From: Thermoplasmata archaeon
GTDB lineage: Archaea; Thermoplasmatota; Thermoplasmata; Thermoplasmatales; B87-G9
DNA length: 16,094 bases
Assembly: GCA_003649695.1 (NCBI GenBank)
Contig: QMSR01000008.1
Location: 1 to 16,094 of the forward strand
Direction: 5' to 3'
Under the pieces are notes generated by a model. The model had not been told where the DNA came from, made no database searches, and was given only the letters and a program-made list of their open reading frames with translations. Every line of letters starts with the position of its first letter. Position 1 is the stretch's first letter. Shown here piece by piece: positions 7,201-12,893 of the stretch. The translations under genes were made by a program, and so were the position numbers.

Positions 7201-8443
7201 CGTCTATGGTCTTGAAGTGACCATCCTCGTATAGGACCCTACCTTTGGACATTACCAGTCTGACATCCTCAGGGGAGGCGGAGTAGACCACGTACCCGAC
7301 GGGGTCGTGGCTCAGCGTCCCGGCCAGGGATCCCATGTCCAGGACTACGATGTCCGCCTCCTTGCCCTCCTCCAGGCTACCAATTTCGTCCTCCAGCCCC
7401 AGCGCCCTGGCCCCGCCAAGGGTTGCGGCCTCCAGGGCGTCCTCGGCCTTGAAGGCGGTCACATCTCCTGCGGCGACCTTCTGCAGCACCGTCGCGACCT
7501 TCATCTCGGCGAACATGTCCAGTTTCCCGTTAGAGGCTGCTCCGTCGGTAGCCATGGAAATGTTTGCACCCACCCTCTTCAGGGCCACGATCGGTGCGAT
7601 GCCGTCGGCCACGTAGAGGTTCGAAAGGGGGCAGTGGACGGCCGTCGCCCTCGCCTGCCCCATGAGGGAGACCTCCCTTGGGGTGAGGTTCACCGAGTGG
7701 ACGCCTATGAAGTCCCTGTCCAAGATTCCCAGCTTGTGCATTAGTTCTGCGTCCCTGAGCCCCTCCCTCCTTACGAGAAGCTGCACGTCCCTTTCGCTCT
7801 CCGCGAGGTGCGTGTAGTACTTAGTACCCCTGTCCTTAGCCCACCTGTGCAGCTCAACCAGGGATTCATTGCTAACGAAACAAGGGTGCATGGGTCCCGG
7901 CATGATGCCCACTTTCCCCTTGTACTCCTCGTATAGGTCATCCATGTTCTCGAGGACTCTATCTAGCCTCTCCCTGAGCTCCTTTCTGGCCTCGATCTCG
8001 TAGAACCCCCTGCTTATGAACCCTCTAATGCCCGCCTCGACCATCGCGTCGGCCACCACGTCGAAGTGGGGGTTGCCGTAGTGCATGTCCACGATCGTCG
8101 TCGCTCCGCTCCTGACGTTCTCCGCAATGCCCAGAAGGGCCCCGATCCTCATCTCCTCCCTGGTGAGCTTAGGGACCACGGGCCAGATGGCTGTGCTCAG
8201 CCAGTCTAGGAGCTCCAGATCTATTCCCCAGTTCTTCAGCAGGTTCTGAAACAGGTGATTGTGCATGTTCACCAGGCCCGGGATTGCCACACCGTGCTCG
8301 TACTCATAGACCTTGTCACACTCAGGGGCGAGCTCTTCCGCGCCCACGTACTTTATTTTGCTCCCCTCCACGATGATGCAGGCGTCCTCCACAACGCCGC
8401 TGCTGACCGTAACCGCGTACTTCACCCTGATGCCTACCTTCAT
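7154..8443 (-). CDS. mtaD: MtaD-like amidohydrolase (probable MTA/SAH or related nucleoside deaminase)
   Basis: Metal-dependent amidohydrolase of 429 aa, most like 5-methylthioadenosine/S-adenosylhomocysteine deaminases. The metal-site HxH is H61/H63 (NMHNH). Further ligands or catalytic residues are H212 and E215 (THLAESE), H249 (GVHSVNLT) and D300 in ATDGAASNGKLDMFAEM (298-314). That last motif is a hallmark of the MtaD branch. PGLVNMHNH and the WLSTAIWPVVPKL segment also match. The family deaminates adenine nucleosides, but guanine, 8-oxoguanine and triazine deaminases are close relatives, so the exact substrate is uncertain. It is divergent from the HutI-like gene, and its 3' end overlaps the small membrane protein by 47 bases. 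Confidence 0.87.
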   Translation of the reverse strand: MKVGIRVKYAVTVSSGVVEDACIIVEGSKIKYVGAEELAPECDKVYEYEHGVAIPGLVNMHNHLFQNLLKNWGIDLELLDWLSTAIWPVVPKLTREEMRIGALLGIAENVRSGATTIVDMHYGNPHFDVVADAMVEAGIRGFISRGFYEIEARKELRERLDRVLENMDDLYEEYKGKVGIMPGPMHPCFVSNESLVELHRWAKDRGTKYYTHLAESERDVQLLVRREGLRDAELMHKLGILDRDFIGVHSVNLTPREVSLMGQARATAVHCPLSNLYVADGIAPIVALKRVGANISMATDGAASNGKLDMFAEMKVATVLQKVAAGDVTAFKAEDALEAATLGGARALGLEDEIGSLEEGKEADIVVLDMGSLAGTLSHDPVGYVVYSASPEDVRLVMSKGRVLYEDGHFKTIDVRAVLRRARELGIGK

Positions 8444-8455
8444 GGATCGAGATCC

Positions 8456-8462
8456 CTATATC
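8456..8462 (+). promoter_or_regulatory. TATA box for the HutI-like gene
   Basis: CTATATC is centred about 25 bases before the GTG at 8484, consistent with a leaderless transcript. It sits next to the TATATA that serves the opposite gene. Confidence 0.55.
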
Positions 8463-8464
8463 GG

Positions 8465-8470
8465 TATATA
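8465..8470 (-). promoter_or_regulatory. TATA box for the mtaD-like gene
   Basis: The palindromic TATATA is centred about 25 bases upstream of the minus-strand ATG at 8443. The two boxes in this 40-base gap are crossed: each lies nearer the gene it does not serve. Confidence 0.55.
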
Positions 8471-8483
8471 CCATTAGTGCACC

Positions 8484-9689
8484 GTGAGGATCCTCGTCAG
8501 GAATGCTCACCTGGTCACCCCTCCGTGCGGTGGACCCCTAAGGGGTGAAGACCTCAGGGATGTCAGATCCTCGAAGACCTCGATATTGTGCGTCGATGGG
8601 AGGGTCGAGGCCTTCGGCAGGGAGGCGGAATACCTCGCCGACGGGGCAGAGGTCGTTGATGTGGGGGGTAGGCTGGTCACCCCGGCCCTCGTGGACCCCC
8701 ATACCCACCTCGCCTTCGCAGGCGAGAGGGATGCGGAGCTGAGGATGAAGCTCCAGGGGCTTAGCTACCTTGAGATCCTGAATAGGGGATATGGGATCTA
8801 CAGGACGGTCGAGCACACGAGGAGCTGCAGCGTTGGGGATCTCGCGGCTATCGTGCATGAAAGGTTGAACACCATGCGCTCCCATGGGACCTTCCTCGTG
8901 GAGGCCAAGAGCGGCTACGGCCTCGACATGGAAAACGAGGTGAAGATCCTTAGGTCCTACGAGGGCCTATCGGGGGTCATCCCCACCCTCCTAGCCCACG
9001 TGGTCCCCAAGGGGTGGGAGGAAGGGGAATACGTGGAGTACTTCAAGCGGATCATTGACAGGGTGCGGGACCTTGGCCTGGCGAGGTTCTTCGACGTCTT
9101 CTGCGACAAAGGCGCATTCTCGGTGGACGCGGCAAGGGAGCTGTTGCTCCATGCCAGGAACAGGGGGTTTGGGCTGAAAGTGCACGCGGAGGAGCTAGAG
9201 AGGACGGGTGCTACGGAGATGGCCGTTTCCCTGGGCGCCACTTCCGTGGACCACCTGGAGGTCGCCGACGAGGAGGCCATAGACGCCCTGGCGTCATCGA
9301 GGACCATTGCGGTCCTCCTCCCCACCACGCCCCTGGTCATGCTTGGCGGTCCAAGGCCGAGGGCCAGGAGGATGGTCGACGAGGGGGTGGCCATAGCCAT
9401 TGGGACGGACTTCAACCCGAACAACTGGATCGAGAGCCTTCAGTTCGTCCTCCAATACTCCGTCTACACCCTGAGGCTCCTCCCGGAGGAGGCCCTGTCC
9501 GCCTGCACCCGCAACGCTGCCCTGGCCGTGGAGGCCCGGGATTACGGTTGCGTGGCCGAGGGAAAGGCCTGTGCCCTCGCCGTCTGGGACGTGGGCAGCC
9601 TCGACTCATTGGCAGCCAGGATCGGGGTCAACAGGCTTTACAGGCTCATCTCGCCCATAGAGGCCAGTACTTCCCGACCGAAGACTTAA
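8484..9689 (+). CDS. hutI: Imidazolonepropionase (HutI-like amidohydrolase)
   Basis: Amidohydrolase of 401 aa matching imidazolonepropionase, which opens 4-imidazolone-5-propionate to N-formimino-L-glutamate in histidine breakdown. Metal ligands H73 and H75 (DPHTH) are followed by AGERD. Also visible are SYLEI with Y95, the substrate loop EAKSGYGL (140-147), HAEE with H234, DHL (256-258) and D309 in GTDFNPN. Length is normal for the family. The GTG start lies at the expected distance from a TATA box. Histidase, urocanase and formiminoglutamase genes are not in the window, so a role on another imidazolone, for instance from purine breakdown, remains open. The 3' end overlaps the convergent deacetylase gene by 44 bases. 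Confidence 0.88.
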   Translation: MRILVRNAHLVTPPCGGPLRGEDLRDVRSSKTSILCVDGRVEAFGREAEYLADGAEVVDVGGRLVTPALVDPHTHLAFAGERDAELRMKLQGLSYLEILNRGYGIYRTVEHTRSCSVGDLAAIVHERLNTMRSHGTFLVEAKSGYGLDMENEVKILRSYEGLSGVIPTLLAHVVPKGWEEGEYVEYFKRIIDRVRDLGLARFFDVFCDKGAFSVDAARELLLHARNRGFGLKVHAEELERTGATEMAVSLGATSVDHLEVADEEAIDALASSRTIAVLLPTTPLVMLGGPRPRARRMVDEGVAIAIGTDFNPNNWIESLQFVLQYSVYTLRLLPEEALSACTRNAALAVEARDYGCVAEGKACALAVWDVGSLDSLAARIGVNRLYRLISPIEASTSRPKT

Positions 9690-10662
9690 CCCAGTTCAGA
9701 TAAGCCTCAATCTTCTCCGGGCCCGTTGTCCCTCCCTCCGTGTAGGGGGCATCCCTGCCGGCCAGGCCGAAGGCGAAGTTCCAGAAACCCTTCCCGAGGC
9801 CAAAGGGGTCATAACCCCCTTCGAGGGTTCCAAAACACGGGATTCTCGAACACAGGTCGGAGAAGATACTTCCGACCCTGTAAAAGCCCATAATCGAGTA
9901 GTTCAGCTCGGTCAGCGGGTCCCTGTGATGTCCGTCAAACCCCATGGAGAAGCCCAGGGCGTCGGGGGAGAACATCTCGATGATCCTCTTGGCGACCCCC
10001 GTCATGGTGAGCAGTCCCTCGTCTCCGGAGCCGGGTGGTAGGGGCATGTTGATCGTGTAGCCCTCCCCCTCCCCAGTCCCGACCTCATCCGGGAAACCCG
10101 TACCGGGGTACAGAGTCGCCGGGTCCTGGTGGACCGAAACGTATAGCACATCCCTTCTGTCGTAGAACACCGATTGGGTCCCGTCCCCGTGGTGGGCGTC
10201 GAAGTCAAAGATCGCGATTTTCGACATTCCCCTCTCCCTCAGTGCCTCTACGGCTATGGCGATGTTGTTGAAGATGCAGAAGCCCCTGGACTCCGTCCTT
10301 GATGCGTGGTGTCCCGGCGGTCTCACCAGGGCCAACCTGATCTCGCCGGGTCTCGATCGTAGCGCCGCGTCGACCGCGGTCCCCGCGGCCCAGAGGGCCA
10401 CGTCGAAGCTCTCCCTGGACACGTCCGTATCTATGTCCAACCTGGTGAGGCCCTTGAGGACCGTCGTGCGGACGGTTTCCACGTGCCATGGGTCGTGCAC
10501 GAGGAGAAGTAGGTCTATGTCCCCCTTTTTCGGCTCCTCAACAGTGAAACCTGCGTGAGGGGATGAAGACATTATGTAATCCAACCTCTCGGGGACCTCC
10601 GGGTGGAACCTCCCGACCTTGTGAGCCTTAAATACCTCTCCCGTGTGAACGAACAGCCTCAA
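9646..10662 (-). CDS. Histone deacetylase/acetylpolyamine amidohydrolase-family zinc deacetylase
   Basis: Arginase-fold zinc deacetylase of 338 aa. All catalytic features are present: RPPGHHA with the His pair H118/H119, GFCIFNN (127-133), zinc ligands D155 and H157 in DFDAHHGDG, the third ligand D243 in GFDGHH, and catalytic Y284 in LEGGYD. Relatives remove acetyl groups from proteins (HDAC, AcuC) or from polyamines, so the substrate cannot be read from sequence. The start is TTG, supported by a GGAGGTGG site 4 bases upstream (10667-10674) and by a TTGA overlap with the preceding gene's stop. It is the last gene of the minus-strand ABC ATPase unit, an unexpected setting for this enzyme. Confidence 0.92.
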   Translation of the reverse strand: MRLFVHTGEVFKAHKVGRFHPEVPERLDYIMSSSPHAGFTVEEPKKGDIDLLLLVHDPWHVETVRTTVLKGLTRLDIDTDVSRESFDVALWAAGTAVDAALRSRPGEIRLALVRPPGHHASRTESRGFCIFNNIAIAVEALRERGMSKIAIFDFDAHHGDGTQSVFYDRRDVLYVSVHQDPATLYPGTGFPDEVGTGEGEGYTINMPLPPGSGDEGLLTMTGVAKRIIEMFSPDALGFSMGFDGHHRDPLTELNYSIMGFYRVGSIFSDLCSRIPCFGTLEGGYDPFGLGKGFWNFAFGLAGRDAPYTEGGTTGPEKIEAYLNWVKSSVGKYWPLWAR

Positions 10663-11330
10663 CCAACCACCTCCAGGTTGAGCTTCAATTTCAGACTACC
10701 CCAGCTGCCCTCCCCAAGCACCTCGAGCTCGTGATCCCCTGGGTCAAGCCTTCCCAGGGCAATCTGAACTATCCGCTCCTCATCGGGTCCTAAGGTCAAC
10801 GTCTTCGTGAGGATGGCTGTCCCGTCAAGGTACGCCCTCAGGATTAGGCTCTTCTCCTCCCCGAAGTGGTTCGCTATCGCAACCCTAATGACGGCGCTCT
10901 GGCCGCTTTCCAGCGTGCTGGGAGGGGAGACGAAGTACATCTCCACGTACCCACTCCCCCTCCTAACGAAGGCGAAGATGGAGATTCCGCTCAGCACGAT
11001 AATGATGGCGACGATCGCCACCTCCGTCTTGGTGGGCTTCCTGAAATCCAAATGCATCGTCTCCCCAAAGTGGTAAAGGACAAGACCGACCGCGGCGATG
11101 AAGATCGAGGAAAGTAAGGTGGATTCCCTGGCCATGAGGGAGGAGAGGGATGCCAGACTCAGGGCCGAGAGGAAGGAGATGGCCAGACCGGGCCTGGCCC
11201 TCAGGGAGGCGAACAGGAGGATGAGGGAGGGGAGAACGAGAAACGGGGCTATCTTTGAAGTCTGCTCCAGGGCCCCCATCCCGGCGCCCACTAGGAGGAG
11301 GATCAGGGGTACGTGGTTACTGAGCCTCAA
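10659..11330 (-). CDS. Membrane protein with C-terminal CARDB/Ig-like domain (DUF1616-like)
   Basis: Protein of 223 aa. About five hydrophobic segments (roughly 6-20, 27-42, 48-66, 72-88 and 103-122) precede a beta-rich domain at about 125-223 that should lie outside the cell. The layout recalls archaeal DUF1616-type proteins, but family membership is only a suggestion. The domain ends with GRLDPGDHELEVLG (193-206), nearly identical in pattern to GRMAPGYHRIEVLG (768-781) of the giant permease on the opposite arm. The start is TTG at 11330, 14 bases inside the end of the ATPase gene. The stop overlaps the TTG of the deacetylase gene. It is probably an accessory part of the same membrane complex. 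Confidence 0.75.
   Translation of the reverse strand: MRLSNHVPLILLLVGAGMGALEQTSKIAPFLVLPSLILLFASLRARPGLAISFLSALSLASLSSLMARESTLLSSIFIAAVGLVLYHFGETMHLDFRKPTKTEVAIVAIIIVLSGISIFAFVRRGSGYVEMYFVSPPSTLESGQSAVIRVAIANHFGEEKSLILRAYLDGTAILTKTLTLGPDEERIVQIALGRLDPGDHELEVLGEGSWGSLKLKLNLEVVG
10667..10674 (-). promoter_or_regulatory. Ribosome-binding site fixing the TTG start of the deacetylase gene
   Basis: GGAGGTGG on the minus strand ends 4 bases before the TTG at 10662. It supports that codon as the true start and indicates co-translation with the upstream membrane protein. Confidence 0.7.
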
Positions 11331-11976
11331 CGAGCCTTCCCCCCTCCAGAATCGCAGTCCTGTCCGGCCTGAGGTGGGCCCTCAGTCTCGGGTCCTGGGA
11401 TACCACCAAGAGGCCTGTGCCCCCGTCCACGATCTCCCTGAGCAGGTCCGAGACCAGCTTGACCCTCCTGTCGTCGAGGTTAGACGTCGGATCGTCGGCG
11501 AGGAGGAGGTCCCTAGGGTCCACGAGGGCCCTGGCGATGGCCACCCTCTGCCTCTCCCCCATGCTCAGACCTCCTATTGGGCGATGGGCCTTGTCCCGGA
11601 TTTCAAGCCTCTCCAGAAGCTTGAGGGCTCTATCTTCGTCCACCGACCCCTTGAGCCTGAGCGGTAGGAGGACGTTTTCCAGTACATTCAGGTCCTCTAG
11701 GAGGACGAAGCCCTCGAAAATGAAGGATACGTGCTTCAGCCTCACCGCCGCCCTCTCGTCCGGATCCATCTTCGTCAGCTCGTGGCCCAGGAGGGTAACC
11801 CTGCCGGAGTCAGGCTCCTCGAGGCCTGAGGCGATCATGAGGAGAGTGGTCTTCCCCGTCCCCGAGGGGCCCAAGACCAGGAAGATCTCCCCCCTCGAGA
11901 GCTCGAGATCCACGCCCTTCAGGACCATCCTGACTCCGTCGTAGCTCTTCGAGACGCCCTCGAGGGAGAGCAGCAT
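11317..11976 (-). CDS. ABC transporter ATP-binding protein, LolD/MacB type, with degenerate catalytic residues
   Basis: ATPase of 219 aa for the FtsX/MacB-like permeases divergent from it. Walker A is GPSGTGKTT (36-44), the signature is LSMGERQRV (137-145) and Walker B/D-loop is DLLLADDPTSNLDD (156-169). Three key positions differ from the norm. The Q-loop Gln is Glu88 (FIFEGF), the Walker B catalytic Glu is Asp162 (ADDPTS) and the switch His is Gln194 (VVSQDP). Codons were read directly at 11713-11715, 11491-11493 and 11395-11397. ATP binding looks intact, while hydrolysis could be slow or altered. The ATG at 11976 is preferred over an in-frame start at 12027, which would add 17 non-family residues and run into the divergent gene. 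The 3' end overlaps the DUF1616-like gene by 14 bases. Confidence 0.9.
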   Translation of the reverse strand: MLLSLEGVSKSYDGVRMVLKGVDLELSRGEIFLVLGPSGTGKTTLLMIASGLEEPDSGRVTLLGHELTKMDPDERAAVRLKHVSFIFEGFVLLEDLNVLENVLLPLRLKGSVDEDRALKLLERLEIRDKAHRPIGGLSMGERQRVAIARALVDPRDLLLADDPTSNLDDRRVKLVSDLLREIVDGGTGLLVVSQDPRLRAHLRPDRTAILEGGRLVEAQ

Positions 11977-11984
11977 GTTCACAG

Positions 11985-11990
11985 TTAAAA
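11985..11990 (+). promoter_or_regulatory. TATA box for the permease operon
   Basis: TTAAAA is centred about 25 bases before the GTG at 12012, inside the 35-base divergent gap. It is consistent with a leaderless transcript. Confidence 0.45.
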
Positions 11991-12001
11991 GGGGGATTGT
12001 C

Positions 12002-12007
12002 TTAAAC
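12002..12007 (-). promoter_or_regulatory. TATA box for the ATPase operon
   Basis: On the minus strand this reads TTTAAG and lies about 28 bases before the ATG at 11976. With the opposing box it repeats the crossed arrangement seen between the mtaD-like and hutI-like genes. Confidence 0.45.
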
Positions 12008-12011
12008 GATT

Positions 12012-12893
12012 GTGCGCCTCCTCCCACCCCTGCTCAAGCTGGGGCCGAGCTGGTACAAGACCCTGATAGTGGGGATTGCGGTCTCCACCATCCTCTCGGG
12101 TAGCATCGCCACCCTGTCCACGCTCCAGGCGTCCAGCGAGAACTACCTCTCCAAGTTCTCGCCGAAATACTACCTCTCGGGCGAGGGGGTGGGGGTAGAG
12201 GCTTACTCCTGGAACGGGGAAATCCTGTACGTCATCGAAGGCAAAATAGGCTCACTCTCCCCACCACCGGAGGGCACGGCTTACCTAGGCCCCCGGGGTG
12301 AGGCACCGCCGCTCCCCCTTCGAAACAGAGTACTTGAGAGCGCGGAGCCCCTGCCCCCAGACGCCGTTGTCGTTAACGTGAGCGACCTGCCTTCTGACGC
12401 CGAGCATCTCGCAAGTTTCAGGATTTCCGAAAGCAACGGAATTCCCCTGCCATCCGTGCTCTCCTTCATGGAGGTGAACATAAGCAGGTTGATCATCCTC
12501 ATATCCCTCTTCGGCCCTTTTTCGGCCTTGGCCGCCGCCATCGTGGCGGCATCTGGGATCAGAGGTGAGCTCGAGGGGGAAAGGCACAGAATCGCTCTAC
12601 TGCTGGGTCTCGGTGCTACCCCATCGCTGATAAAGGCGAATCTAACCATTAAGTCCGTCCTCCTAGGTGCCCTCTCCTTCCTCCTGGGATCCTCAGCGGC
12701 CTCGGTGATCCTGTTCTCCAGTAGAAAGATCATTGCCTCGCTCCTGCCCTTCATGATCATTGAAGTATCGGTTCCCCTCTGGCTACTGCCGCTCTCCTTG
12801 GCACTGGGGGGCATTGCCGGCTACACCGCCTCCCTTCAGGTCGACTGGGGCATGGTAGAAAGGGCGTTCGTCGGGAGGGTCACGCTGGGATGA
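12012..12893 (+). CDS. FtsX-like ABC transporter permease (small partner)
   Basis: Permease of 293 aa with the FtsX/MacB layout. One N-terminal membrane helix (about 17-38) is followed by an outside domain of about 120 residues (39-157) with sequons N122 and N156. Three membrane helices follow (about 159-181, 213-235 and 253-273). Between helices 2 and 3 lies a cytoplasmic coupling segment ERHRIALLLGLGATPSLIK (190-208), typical of FtsX families for contact with the ATPase. The GTG start sits 35 bases from the divergent ATPase start and about 25 bases from a TATA-like box. Its ATGA stop/start overlap with the next gene points to a heteromeric permease pair. The transported substrate is unknown. 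Confidence 0.82.
   Translation: MRLLPPLLKLGPSWYKTLIVGIAVSTILSGSIATLSTLQASSENYLSKFSPKYYLSGEGVGVEAYSWNGEILYVIEGKIGSLSPPPEGTAYLGPRGEAPPLPLRNRVLESAEPLPPDAVVVNVSDLPSDAEHLASFRISESNGIPLPSVLSFMEVNISRLIILISLFGPFSALAAAIVAASGIRGELEGERHRIALLLGLGATPSLIKANLTIKSVLLGALSFLLGSSAASVILFSSRKIIASLLPFMIIEVSVPLWLLPLSLALGGIAGYTASLQVDWGMVERAFVGRVTLG

Noticed and set aside
11974..12027. Longer N-terminus for the ABC ATPase, starting at 12027
   Set aside because: The 17 added residues do not resemble ABC ATPases, and the extension would overlap the divergent permease start and both TATA-like boxes. The ATG at 11976 begins at the usual family position.
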